Program-made: the position numbers and the translations under genes
In this document: positions 23,622 through 32,799 of the stretch, piece after piece
How positions within the stretch are numbered: position 1 is the first letter of the stretch
Layout: each line of letters starts with the position of its first letter
Source: SZUA-444 sp965226565
Lineage (GTDB): Bacteria > Bacillota > Clostridia > Oscillospirales > Ruminococcaceae
Reading direction: 5' to 3'
Assembly: GCA_965226565.1 (NCBI GenBank)
Contig: CBDDDI010000006.1
Span: 1 to 64,000, forward strand
Length of the DNA: 64,000 bases
The notes under the pieces: generated by a model
What the model saw: only the letters and a program-made list of their open reading frames with translations
The model's database searches: none
Told to the model about the DNA's origin: nothing

Positions 23622-26600
23622 ATGTCAATAATGAATCTTGCATCAAAACATACAAAGAAAACTGCTATATTTTTGAGTATATTGATATTATTTGCAGTGT
23701 TAGTGCCTACTATTACAATCAATGTTTCTGCAGTAGGTGTGGCAAATTCAGTAGAGGAAATTAAAGATAAAATTAGTAAAGGTGAGAAACAAATCACCAT
23801 TTCATCGCCACTTGCAGTGTATAGTGATATGGAAATTCCAAGTGGAGTTACAGTTACAATAACATCAACAGGCCATCTAACATCAGCTGGAGATTTCACA
23901 ATTAATGGCTTACTTCAAAATAAAGGACGCCTTACAATTGCTGGTGGAAATTTTAAAAACAACAATGAAATCGTTAATAATAGTGTGCTAACTATTTCTG
24001 GTGGCTTATTTATTAATGATGGTGTAATTAATAATAATACTTCTAATGGAATGTTTGTTTATTCTGACTTAACTTCGTCTATTAATGGTGTTATTAAAGT
24101 TAACAATGGCGGTTTAATTTATTATGCTAAAAACTTTTATGATGCAAATGGTAATCAAATTAGTGATAGAGTAACTGATGGTGTTTATAAATGGAATTCT
24201 AATGTAAGAGGTTTTAAAGAGACAAATGAATCGTCTACAACTGATACAGCAAACAACAATATTGAAAAAATAAGCAAAAATACTGATACAGTACCTGTAA
24301 ATTCAAATCCAACAAAGCCTATTAAAACATTGTCTGCATATGGAAATAAAACAGTTTATACTGCTGAAGTTACAGGAGCAGTAGGAATTATTTTGCCTAA
24401 AATTAATAATTTGACAACACAGTATGCTGATATATCTAAATTTGATTTTGATATGAGCACTGATGGTGGCAAAACATTTAAAAAGATCACAAATCAAAAT
24501 GGTTATTGGAGCAATAGATCTCAAAAAGGTGAAATAGTAATTGGAGCATGGTTAACAGGTGTTAAAAAAGATATCAAAGTACGTATTTTCCTAAAAGGAA
24601 ATACAAAAGATAGTGTAATTTATGATGTAAAAGCATTTAATTCTTCGGTTGCACCAACAAAGCCAACAAATCTGGTTACAACTAAAAAACCTGAACAAAC
24701 AAGTCCAAGTAAACCTGAGCAAACATCGCCAAGCAAACCTCAACAGACAAGTCCAAGTAAACCTGAGCAAACATCGCCAAGTAAACCTGAGCAAACATCG
24801 CCAAACAAACCTGAGCAAACATCGCCAAACAAACCTGAGCAAACAAAGCCAAACAAACCGGAACAAACAAAGCCACAAGTTAGTAATTTCACACCAAATA
24901 TTCTTGGAGATGTAGGAAGACAATCAGTTCCAATAACAATGACTAAAAGTGCGTTGTTTATGCCTTCATACAAAGGAAAACCAATACTTTTAGCAGATTT
25001 AAAAGATTACAGAATAGATTTAAGCTTTGATAATGGAAAAACATATGTAGCTATGACAGATTATTATTCATATGGCTACACAAGTCCAACTAAAGGAATG
25101 TATGGTTTTTGGGAGAAACCTTTAGGCAATGGTCAACGATATATGGGCATGTGGATTAAGCCTGTTAATCAATCTGCTAAATTAAGAGTTGCAAGAAAAG
25201 ATAATGTAAATGATTGTATTGTTTATTCATTATATGATGGTAAAAAACCAGCTGAAACAAATCCAGTGACAACTAAAAATCCAGCTCAAACAGCACCTAT
25301 AACAACTAAAAAACCAGTTCAAACAAATCCAGTAACAACAGAAACAACAAGCCAAATAGTTACACCAACAAATCCAATTCCAACTCAAGATGTAACAATA
25401 GAACCATTTAACAGAGATGGTGTTTTAAAAAATATTGAAGTAGAATCAAATGGAAATTCAGGCATTGTATTTCCTAAAATAAATGGTAAAAAATCAGTTT
25501 TTAAGGATTATACTAAATTTCATTTTGAGATAAGTTTAAATAATGGAGATACATATATGCCATTGTCTGCTAAATATCAGTTTAGACAAGGCTCATACAC
25601 AGGCGGAAAACAGTATGGATACTGGACAAACAAAACAAATAGTGGAGAAATAGTATCTGGAATTTGGATTAGAGAAGTTAAAGAAAGCATGAAAGTCAAA
25701 GTTTCTTTAGTTTCTGATAAATCAAAAAATATTGTATATGATTTTAAAGTTAAAGCTGGAACTCAAACTCCAGTTACACCAGTTCAGCCTGTAAATCCAG
25801 TAAAACCGGTAACTCCAGTAACTCCAAATCCTCAAACAAACGAAAAAACTTTGTCTGCATACAACAGAAATGGACAAGTTACAAACATAACAGTTGAATC
25901 AAACGGAAATTCAGGAATTGTATTTCCAAAGATAAATGGAAGACTTTGCACTCAAATGGATTATTTGAAATTTAATTTTGAGATAAGCAAAGACGGTGGA
26001 AAAACATTTAAAAATATTTCAACTGAATATACAAATAGAGGAAGCTCATCATATTCAGGTGGAAAACAATATGGATTTTGGACTAATGCTGTTTCAACAG
26101 GAGAAATAGTATCTGGAATTTGGATTAGGAAAGTTACAGAAAGCTTTAAATTAAAAGTATCACTAAAAACTAATGCAAATGATTTTATTGTTTACAGCTT
26201 TAATGTTCATAAAAATACTGTTGTTAACAGAACTATAAATTCAGCTGATAATGGCGATACTCCTATTGTTAATAAGCCAACTTTAAATATTAATCAACAG
26301 AGTGGTGAAACTTATAAACTAACTATTTTACATACAAATGATATACATGGACGTTTATATAATCTACCTAAGTATGCTAGTATTGTAAAAAAAGTCCGTG
26401 CTCAAGAAAAAAATGTTATATTGCTTGATGCTGGAGATATTTTCGGAAGAGGTCCTTTACAAAATTATAGAGGTAAACCAGAGATGGAGATATTTAATTC
26501 TATGCGTTATGATGCTTGGATTTTAGGTAACCATGAATTTGGATACACTGGTTCATCTGGAGAAACTAATCAATTAATTAGGAATCTTTCTAGTCAATCT

Positions 26601-27125
26601 AATTTTAGTACACTTTGTGCTAATGTTACTATGAAAACTGGTGGATATATTCCTGGAGTTAAACCTTATACAATATTAAATGTAAATGGATTTAGAGTTG
26701 GTGTTGTTGGTGTAACTTCAACAAAACCTGCTGATAGAGGAAAAAGTGGAGTTAGTGATAAAAACTTTACATATGGTCCAACAGCAGCTGGAAGAATAGT
26801 TCCTCAAGTAGATTCGCAATCTGATGCAGTTGTTGTTTTATCACACTGTGGATATGATCATGACTACAATAATGCAAAAATTAATGGTGTAGATGCAGTA
26901 GTAGGAGGAGATTCGCATACATATTTAAGCAAACCTAAGTATGTTGGAAAAGTTCCTATTGTGCAAACTGGTGGAGAAAATAATCACCATTTAGGAAGAC
27001 TAGATTTGACATTTAAAAAGGTAAATGGAAAATGGGAGCTTGATAGTTCAGATGGATTCTTATATCATACTTCTGGATCATCATCTGATGGACAAGTTCA
27101 AGGAATAATAAATAGATATAATTAA
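23622..27125 (+). CDS. Secreted modular 5'-nucleotidase/metallophosphatase of the paralogue family
   Basis: 1,167 residues. A signal peptide (SIMNLASKHTKKTAIFLSIL to about NVSA) is followed by the shared N-terminal beta-rich domain (GHLTSAGDFTINGLLQNKGR, GGLFINDG). Four modules of the same types as in the first paralogue are separated by Pro/Thr linkers, one being a KPEQTSPS octapeptide repeat. The C-terminus is a calcineurin-like/5'-nucleotidase domain with its metal motifs: LHTNDIHGR (His904), LLDAGDIF, LGNHEF, LSHCGYDHD, GGDSHT. Such enzymes remove phosphate from extracellular nucleotides or related esters. The separate C-terminal substrate-binding domain of full-length 5'-nucleotidases is absent. 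It is the only non-glycosidase catalytic member of the cluster. Confidence 0.87.
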   Translation: MSIMNLASKHTKKTAIFLSILILFAVLVPTITINVSAVGVANSVEEIKDKISKGEKQITISSPLAVYSDMEIPSGVTVTITSTGHLTSAGDFTINGLLQNKGRLTIAGGNFKNNNEIVNNSVLTISGGLFINDGVINNNTSNGMFVYSDLTSSINGVIKVNNGGLIYYAKNFYDANGNQISDRVTDGVYKWNSNVRGFKETNESSTTDTANNNIEKISKNTDTVPVNSNPTKPIKTLSAYGNKTVYTAEVTGAVGIILPKINNLTTQYADISKFDFDMSTDGGKTFKKITNQNGYWSNRSQKGEIVIGAWLTGVKKDIKVRIFLKGNTKDSVIYDVKAFNSSVAPTKPTNLVTTKKPEQTSPSKPEQTSPSKPQQTSPSKPEQTSPSKPEQTSPNKPEQTSPNKPEQTKPNKPEQTKPQVSNFTPNILGDVGRQSVPITMTKSALFMPSYKGKPILLADLKDYRIDLSFDNGKTYVAMTDYYSYGYTSPTKGMYGFWEKPLGNGQRYMGMWIKPVNQSAKLRVARKDNVNDCIVYSLYDGKKPAETNPVTTKNPAQTAPITTKKPVQTNPVTTETTSQIVTPTNPIPTQDVTIEPFNRDGVLKNIEVESNGNSGIVFPKINGKKSVFKDYTKFHFEISLNNGDTYMPLSAKYQFRQGSYTGGKQYGYWTNKTNSGEIVSGIWIREVKESMKVKVSLVSDKSKNIVYDFKVKAGTQTPVTPVQPVNPVKPVTPVTPNPQTNEKTLSAYNRNGQVTNITVESNGNSGIVFPKINGRLCTQMDYLKFNFEISKDGGKTFKNISTEYTNRGSSSYSGGKQYGFWTNAVSTGEIVSGIWIRKVTESFKLKVSLKTNANDFIVYSFNVHKNTVVNRTINSADNGDTPIVNKPTLNINQQSGETYKLTILHTNDIHGRLYNLPKYASIVKKVRAQEKNVILLDAGDIFGRGPLQNYRGKPEMEIFNSMRYDAWILGNHEFGYTGSSGETNQLIRNLSSQSNFSTLCANVTMKTGGYIPGVKPYTILNVNGFRVGVVGVTSTKPADRGKSGVSDKNFTYGPTAAGRIVPQVDSQSDAVVVLSHCGYDHDYNNAKINGVDAVVGGDSHTYLSKPKYVGKVPIVQTGGENNHHLGRLDLTFKKVNGKWELDSSDGFLYHTSGSSSDGQVQGIINRYN
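24687..24875 (+). repeat. 24-bp tandem repeat encoding a KPEQTSPS linker
   Basis: Eight copies (the last one codon short) of an AAACCTGAGCAAACATCGCC-type unit encode KPEQTSPS, drifting to KPEQTKPN at the 3' end. The repeat makes a Pro-rich spacer between modules 1 and 2 of the nucleotidase protein and could change copy number by slippage. Confidence 0.9.
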
Positions 27126-27150
27126 TAAAAAACTAATAATATGATTTTTA

Positions 27151-27190
27151 AGACTAGGTTTTATATAAATATAAGACCTAGTCCTTTTTT
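27151..27190 (+). terminator. terminator after the 5'-nucleotidase gene
   Basis: GACTAGGT and ACCTAGTC flank an AT loop with T6 behind. Confidence 0.75.
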
Positions 27191-27340
27191 CTATTATTAA
27201 TTTTACAATGATTTTATATATGTATTTATTATGAAAAATTAAAGGTGTTAAATGTAGTAAAATCAATGCTTTAGGTTACATATTGTTGCTTTTGTTATAT
27301 ATATTGCACATAAAATTATGGTAAAATTGGATTTTTTTAA

Positions 27341-27378
27341 TGAAAAATGTAGACATTGCATTTTTCTTGTGATATAAT
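27341..27378 (+). promoter_or_regulatory. family promoter of the third secreted paralogue
   Basis: TGAAAAATG, TAGACA (27350-27355), 17 bp, TATAAT (27373-27378) with TGA extension. Unlike the other four, the TTGTAAT direct repeat is missing downstream. Confidence 0.7.
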
Positions 27379-27511
27379 GAAAAAAGTCGGAAAATATTAG
27401 TTAATATTTATGGAAAACATATTTGCAGGAATATTAATATTGCTCGAATTTTGTCACCATATAGCGATTTGAGTAATATGATATTATAAAACAATAAAAA
27501 GGAGGAAAATT

Positions 27512-29722
27512 ATGTTTAAGGGTAATATCAAAAAAATCGCAGTATTGATGAGCACTATGTTGTTATTAACTTTAATAACTCCTGTAGTTTCAAATGCTAC
27601 ATCAGATAGTTTTATTAACGCTGCAAAAAATCTAGAAAGAAAGGTTGAAGAAGGAGAAAAAAATATCACAATATCATCTGACGTTAGTTTATATCAAGAT
27701 TTAGAGATTCCAAGTAATGTTACATTAACAGTGCTTGAAACAGGTCATTTGACAATTGGCGGTGGAAAACTAAATATTGAAGGTAATTTAGTTAATAATG
27801 GACATTTAACATTTGCTAAAGGTAAAGTTGTGAATACTGGTAAAGTAGTTAATACAAAAGTATTTACTGTTGCTGGTGGTGAATTTATAAATAACGGAAG
27901 TATTGAAACTGAAGGTAGTAATGGAATGTATGTGTATAGTGATATAACATCTACTAAAAAAGGTGAAGTTAATGTTGCTAAAGGTGGTATAATCTATTAT
28001 GCTAAAACATTTTATGATGCAAACAAAGCTAAAATCAACGGAAATATTTTAGAAGGAAAATATTTATGGGATTCTAGTTTAAAAGGATTTAAAGAAAAAT
28101 CTAATTCATCTCAACCTGTAAAAGCATTAACTCCATATAATAGAGATGGTGTTTTAACAGAAATTGAAGTTGAGGATAATGGTAATTCAGGAATTGTTTT
28201 TCCAAATATCAATGGTGAAAAATCAAAATTAGCTGATAAAGAAAAATTTGTTTTTGAAATCAGCAGAGATGGTGGAATGACTTATAAACTACTTTCAAGT
28301 GAATTTAAATTCAGAGATGGTGGTTATACAGGTGGAAAACAACATGGTTTCTGGAGTAATAAAACTAAATCTGGCGAAACAGTATCAGGTATTTGGATTA
28401 GAAAAGTTGAAAAAAGTATGAAAATTAGAGTTTCTTTAGTTGCTGATAAAAATGAAAAGCTTGTTTATAATTTTAATGTAAAAGGTATGGAACAACCAAA
28501 ACCTGTTCCTCCAAAAAAATTATCTGTTTATAACAGAGATGGAGTTCTTACAGATATTGAAGTTGAAGAAAACGGAAATTGTGGAATAGTATTTCCTAAG
28601 ATTGATGGACAAGTATGCAGTAAATCAGATTATACAAAATTTAATTTTGAAATAAGCAAAGATGGTGGAAAAACATATGAGGCTATTTCAAAAGAATATA
28701 GTTATAGTGATGGATATACTGGTGGTAAACAATATGGATATTGGATTGGTAAAACTAAAGCTGGAGAAGAAGTAGCAGGTATTTGGATTAAAACAATTAC
28801 TGAAAATGCTAAACTGAAAATTTCACTAAAAAATGATAAAGAAGATTCTATTGTTTATAATTTAAATGTTTCTGGCAGCAGTTCAAATGTATTTAAGAAA
28901 TTAATTTGGTCTGATGAATTTAATGGTAATAGTTTAAATAGAAACAAATGGAACTATGCTACAGGATTCTATGCTGATCCAAGCAATTCTGGAACATGGG
29001 GATGGGGAAACCAAGAACATCAATGGTATACAGATAATAAAGATAATGTTTATGTAAAAGATGGTTCATTGAATATTGCAATTTTCAATGAACCTAATAA
29101 AACAATAAAACAAAGTGGTCATACTCATCATACAGATGCAGCATGGTTCTCATCAGGAAAAGTTGTAACAAAAGGTAAATTCGCATTTAAATATGGCAGG
29201 ATAGATATAAGAGCAAAATGTTCATCAGGAACAGGATTGTGGCCAGCAATATGGATGATGCCAAAAGCAAATAAATATGGTGGATGGGCTTCATCTGGTG
29301 AAATTGATATCTTTGAAGGTAGAGGTAGAAAACCTCATCAAGCAATTGGTACAATTCATTTTGGTGATAAATGGCCTAATAACAGATGTAATGGTAGAAC
29401 AACAGAAGTTGATTCTTTTACAAATTACCATGTTTATAGTGTAGAATGGACAGCTGATAAAATGAAATGGTATGTTGATGGAGTTAAATTCCATGAAGTT
29501 CATAAAAATGATTGGTATACAAAAGGTGGAGGAGGATCATCTGCTCCATTTGACCAAGAATTTTATATTATTTTAAATTTAGCAGCTGGTGGTGGATTTG
29601 ATGGTTACAGAGATGTTGATAAAAATACTTTAGCAACAAAGAATGGTAATACAATAACACCTCCTAAAAATGGTGGTAAATCACCTACTATGCAAATTGA
29701 TTATGTAAGAGTTTATCAATAA
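27512..29722 (+). CDS. Secreted modular GH16 beta-1,3-glucanase
   Basis: 736 residues. A signal peptide (FKGNIKKIAVLMSTMLLLTL to about SNA) leads into the shared N-terminal domain (GEKNITISSDVSLYQDLEIP, GHLTIGGGK, GGEFINNGSIE). There are two modules (NRDGVLTEIEVEDNGNSGIV and NRDGVLTDIEVEENGNCGIV) without long Thr/Pro linkers, and a GH16 domain from LIWSDEFNGNSLNRNKWNY. The catalytic residues are in EIDIFE (Glu597, Asp599, Glu602), the laminarinase-type pattern. It should hydrolyse beta-1,3-glucans outside the cell. No LPXTG motif, SLH or LysM domain is seen, so attachment, if any, must use the shared domain or the modules. Confidence 0.9.
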   Translation: MFKGNIKKIAVLMSTMLLLTLITPVVSNATSDSFINAAKNLERKVEEGEKNITISSDVSLYQDLEIPSNVTLTVLETGHLTIGGGKLNIEGNLVNNGHLTFAKGKVVNTGKVVNTKVFTVAGGEFINNGSIETEGSNGMYVYSDITSTKKGEVNVAKGGIIYYAKTFYDANKAKINGNILEGKYLWDSSLKGFKEKSNSSQPVKALTPYNRDGVLTEIEVEDNGNSGIVFPNINGEKSKLADKEKFVFEISRDGGMTYKLLSSEFKFRDGGYTGGKQHGFWSNKTKSGETVSGIWIRKVEKSMKIRVSLVADKNEKLVYNFNVKGMEQPKPVPPKKLSVYNRDGVLTDIEVEENGNCGIVFPKIDGQVCSKSDYTKFNFEISKDGGKTYEAISKEYSYSDGYTGGKQYGYWIGKTKAGEEVAGIWIKTITENAKLKISLKNDKEDSIVYNLNVSGSSSNVFKKLIWSDEFNGNSLNRNKWNYATGFYADPSNSGTWGWGNQEHQWYTDNKDNVYVKDGSLNIAIFNEPNKTIKQSGHTHHTDAAWFSSGKVVTKGKFAFKYGRIDIRAKCSSGTGLWPAIWMMPKANKYGGWASSGEIDIFEGRGRKPHQAIGTIHFGDKWPNNRCNGRTTEVDSFTNYHVYSVEWTADKMKWYVDGVKFHEVHKNDWYTKGGGGSSAPFDQEFYIILNLAAGGGFDGYRDVDKNTLATKNGNTITPPKNGGKSPTMQIDYVRVYQ

Positions 29723-29734
29723 TATTTAAGATTT

Positions 29735-29776
29735 ATAAAGCAAATCTCTATAGTTAAGAGATTTGCTTTATTTTTT
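29735..29776 (+). terminator. terminator after the third family gene
   Basis: AAAGCAAATCTCT and AGAGATTTGCTTT form a 13-bp stem with a short loop, then a T-run. Confidence 0.85.
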
Positions 29777-29907
29777 ATTATATTATTTTTGGAAGTTATT
29801 AGATAATGTTAAATATTTTGTAACCTTATAAAAGCGTGTATTTACAATAATGTAACCGATTATTTGTATAAAATATATAAAAAGGTTTAAGAATGATTAT
29901 TAATTTA

Positions 29908-29969
29908 ATTAAATATATAGACAATAAATTGTTACTATGATATAATAAAGTTGTAATCAAATTGTTATA
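29908..29969 (+). promoter_or_regulatory. family promoter of the fourth and fifth paralogues
   Basis: AATTAAATATA, TAGACA (29918-29923), 17 bp, TATAAT (29941-29946) with TGA extension, then TTGTAATCAAATTGTTAT. Confidence 0.75.
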
Positions 29970-30009
29970 ATTTATAATAAATAAAAATAAAATATATGGA
30001 GGAATTGAA

Positions 30010-31329
30010 ATGGCAGTAATGAATTTTGTGAAATACAATCTGAAAAAATTAATTATAATTTTAAGTGCAGTAATTATTTTAATAATAACTATACCAATTA
30101 TTATTGCTTCAGCATCAGGTAAAGAATCATCTTCAAAAGATATTGCAGAAAGAATTAAACAAGGTGAAAAAAATATTGTAATATCAGATACAATTTCAAT
30201 AAATAAAAATATAAATATTCCAAAGGATGTAACTATTACAGTTGATGATAATGGTAATTTGACAATTGCTAGTGGTAGTTTTAATAATAAAGGAACAATT
30301 GTTAATAATGGTGGTTTAACTTTTGCAGGAGCAGTTGTTTCAAATGTTGGTAAAATAACTAATACGTCATTGTTTACTATATCTGGTGGAGAATTTATTA
30401 ATGATGGAATTGTTGAAACATCACCTTCAGACGGAGTGTTTTTCTATAGTGATTGTAAATCAACAGCAGAAGGAAAATTTATCGTTGTAAATGGTGGAAC
30501 TATAAAATATTCAAAAATATTTTATGATATACATGGACTTAATATTTGTGAAGATGTTCAACAAGGAACATATATATGGGATGCTAGTTTGAATGGATTT
30601 AAAGCTAATTCTGGAAATTCTAATTTATCTAAGAAACCTATTGATATAAAATCAAATGGTAGTAATCCTGTTAATTCTATAAAAGATGGTATTAAATCTA
30701 ATACGGATTCTTTGACAAATAATGTTAAATCTAATGTAAATTCAGTTTCAAATGGTATTGCTGCTAACGCAGATGCTTTAACAGATAGTATTACTTCTAA
30801 TGTAGATTCATTAAAAAAAGATTTAAAGGAAAGTACAGATTCTCTTAAAGATGATTTAAAAGGATATGTAGAGGATATATTAGATGAAAGAGATTCTAAA
30901 AAATCAAATGATAAAGATGTAGCTGTGAAGGATTCTACTGTACCAACATCTAATGTTGAAGATGAACCAATTTCAGGAGTTTCTGAAGTTGATTTAGATG
31001 TTAAAGATCCAGTATTTCCTGATGTAAATACAGAAGATATAAATTCAATTTTAGATGAATTAAATAAAAATAATGATCATTTAAGTTCAGTAGTAGATAA
31101 TAATAAGAATAATAACAATTCAAGCTCAGTAGTAGATAATAATAAGAATAATAACAATTCAAGCTCAGTGGTAGATAATGATAAAAATAAAGATAAAAAA
31201 GAAGCTATAGATAATATAAAATCAATCTTAGATAATTTTAATGTAAATAAAAAGAATTCAAATGATTTAAATTCATTATTTCCTAATTTAGGTAAAGATA
31301 AAATAGATATACTTAAATTGTTATTATAA
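30010..31329 (+). CDS. Secreted paralogue with shared N-terminal domain and low-complexity tail
   Basis: 439 residues. A signal peptide (about 1-35, ending near ASASG) and the shared domain (GEKNIVISDTISINKNINIP, GNLTIASGSFNNKGTIVNNG, GGEFINDGIVE) are followed by a tail rich in Ser/Asn/Asp/Lys. The tail has heptad-like repeats (SNTDSLTNNVKSNVNSVSNG and similar) and a threefold SSVVDNNKNNNN repeat. There is no catalytic domain, so it may be structural or scaffold material for the same compartment the enzymes reach. RBS GGAGGAAT precedes the ATG. The fifth paralogue starts 78 bp downstream without a family promoter, so the two are probably co-transcribed. Confidence 0.8.
   Translation: MAVMNFVKYNLKKLIIILSAVIILIITIPIIIASASGKESSSKDIAERIKQGEKNIVISDTISINKNINIPKDVTITVDDNGNLTIASGSFNNKGTIVNNGGLTFAGAVVSNVGKITNTSLFTISGGEFINDGIVETSPSDGVFFYSDCKSTAEGKFIVVNGGTIKYSKIFYDIHGLNICEDVQQGTYIWDASLNGFKANSGNSNLSKKPIDIKSNGSNPVNSIKDGIKSNTDSLTNNVKSNVNSVSNGIAANADALTDSITSNVDSLKKDLKESTDSLKDDLKGYVEDILDERDSKKSNDKDVAVKDSTVPTSNVEDEPISGVSEVDLDVKDPVFPDVNTEDINSILDELNKNNDHLSSVVDNNKNNNNSSSVVDNNKNNNNSSSVVDNDKNKDKKEAIDNIKSILDNFNVNKKNSNDLNSLFPNLGKDKIDILKLLL
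31084..31185 (+). repeat. 39-bp tandem repeats in the tail of the fourth paralogue
   Basis: Near-identical units of 39 bases encode SSVVDNNKNNNNS; two are almost perfect and the third diverges. They are a site for copy-number change. Confidence 0.75.
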
Positions 31330-31407
31330 TTTAAAGTAATATAGGATTTAATAAACAAAATTATAATGTTAATGTAAAAATATATAATAACTTTCTTGGA
31401 GGATAAA

Positions 31408-32568
31408 ATGACATATATTAATAATATAACAAGTAGGAAAAAGATATTTATAATTTTGAGTTTATTAATTGCTATAGTAATTATAGTGCCAATCATTTTT
31501 GTTTCAGCATCAAATAATGGAGCATCACCACAAAATATTGTAGATAAAATAAAACAAGGTGAAAAAAACATTGTAATATCAAATTCATTAGCAATATATC
31601 AAAATATTGATATTCCAAATGACGTTACTTTAACAATAAACCAAAATGGTTCTTTAACAATTGGTGGTGGAAATTTTAATAATCAAGGATCAATTATTAA
31701 TAATGGTTGTTTAACTTTTGCAGGAGGAACTGTTACAAATATAGGTAAAATAAGCAATACAGCATTGCTAACTGTATCTGGTGGACAAGTTATTAATAAT
31801 GGAACTGTTGAAAACTCAGCTAAAGATGGAATGTATTTTTATAGTGATTGTATATCAACAGCACAAGGTCAATTTGTTGTAACAAATAATGGAATTATAA
31901 AATATTCTAAAACATTTTACGATATGAATGGTGCAAATATTTCTGGAGATGTCAAACAAGGTGCATATATATGGGATGCTAGTTTAAATGGATTCAAATT
32001 TGGCTCTAAAGTTGAAAATACGAATACACCTGTAACAGATGTAAATGCTGATGTTAATACTAATTCAAATGCTGATATAAGTATTGATGCAAATGCTAAT
32101 CCTAATCCTATTGTTGATGAGAGTGTTGATGTAAATGCTAATCCTAGTGTTGATACAAGTTTGGCAACACCTAATAGTATTGATGCAACTGGTGATATTG
32201 TAAATTCTGCACCAAACAGTGCTGTAACTAATGCGCCTACTAATATACCTGTAACTAATACAGGTGTATCTTCACAAGGTGCAAATGCAAAAGCACAAGC
32301 TTTCAAACAACAAATAGAGCAGAAAAAGGCATCATTTAAACAAGAATTAATAGCTAAAGTAGAAGCTTTTAAACAACAAATCCAGCAGAAAAAAGCATCA
32401 GCTTTAAATGGAAATATGGCTGCTCCTGCACAAAATTCAGGTAACGCAGTTTTACCAACACCTAATGTAAGTGCTCCTACACAAAATTCAACTAATGCAG
32501 ATTTGTCAGCACCTAATGTAAATGCTCCTACACAAAATTTAAGTAATACAAATACAATGTTACCTTAA
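31408..32568 (+). CDS. Secreted paralogue with shared N-terminal domain and Ala/Asn/Gln-rich tail
   Basis: About 386 residues from ATG 31408; the in-frame TTG at 31396 lies within the RBS GGAGGATA and is rejected. The signal peptide and shared domain closely match the previous gene (GEKNIVISNSLAIYQNIDIP, GSLTIGGGNFNNQGSIINNG, GGQVINNGTVE). The tail has DVNADVNTNSNADISIDANA-type repeats, a duplicated helical segment (AFKQQIEQKKASFKQELIAK and AFKQQIQQKKAS) and AAPAQNSGNAV-like repeats. No enzyme domain. It probably arose by tandem duplication with the preceding gene. Confidence 0.8.
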   Translation: MTYINNITSRKKIFIILSLLIAIVIIVPIIFVSASNNGASPQNIVDKIKQGEKNIVISNSLAIYQNIDIPNDVTLTINQNGSLTIGGGNFNNQGSIINNGCLTFAGGTVTNIGKISNTALLTVSGGQVINNGTVENSAKDGMYFYSDCISTAQGQFVVTNNGIIKYSKTFYDMNGANISGDVKQGAYIWDASLNGFKFGSKVENTNTPVTDVNADVNTNSNADISIDANANPNPIVDESVDVNANPSVDTSLATPNSIDATGDIVNSAPNSAVTNAPTNIPVTNTGVSSQGANAKAQAFKQQIEQKKASFKQELIAKVEAFKQQIQQKKASALNGNMAAPAQNSGNAVLPTPNVSAPTQNSTNADLSAPNVNAPTQNLSNTNTMLP

Positions 32569-32677
32569 TAATTAAAACATCAAATTATTTAACATTAAAA
32601 TATTTACACTATCTAATTGTGCAATGTTATATATAAGAAAAAACAATGTAAAATCAATATAAATAAAAAGGTTTTTT

Positions 32678-32738
32678 AACTAAAAATGTTGAATAGTTCT
32701 ATAATTGATGATATAATAAAATTGTAATTAAAATGTAA
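32678..32738 (+). promoter_or_regulatory. family promoter of the sixth paralogue
   Basis: TTAACTAAAAATG, TTGAAT (32689-32694), 17 bp, TATAAT (32712-32717) with TGA extension, then TTGTAATTAAAATGTAAT. Confidence 0.75.
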
Positions 32739-32799
32739 TTTTAATTACTTATAAGTTACATAAATGTAAAAAATATGTAGTAATTTTGTGGAGGAAAAC

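Noticed and set aside
24591..24973. Cysteine- and leucine-rich minus-strand frames and an extra plus frame over the KPEQTSPS repeat.
   Set aside because: They are mirror frames of the 24-bp repeat, have no RBS and lie inside a real secreted-protein gene.
31077..31571. A 164-residue minus-strand frame across two secreted paralogues.
   Set aside because: It spans the repeat and the start of the next gene in antisense, and its Leu/Ser repeats come from the Asn/Asp-rich coding repeat.
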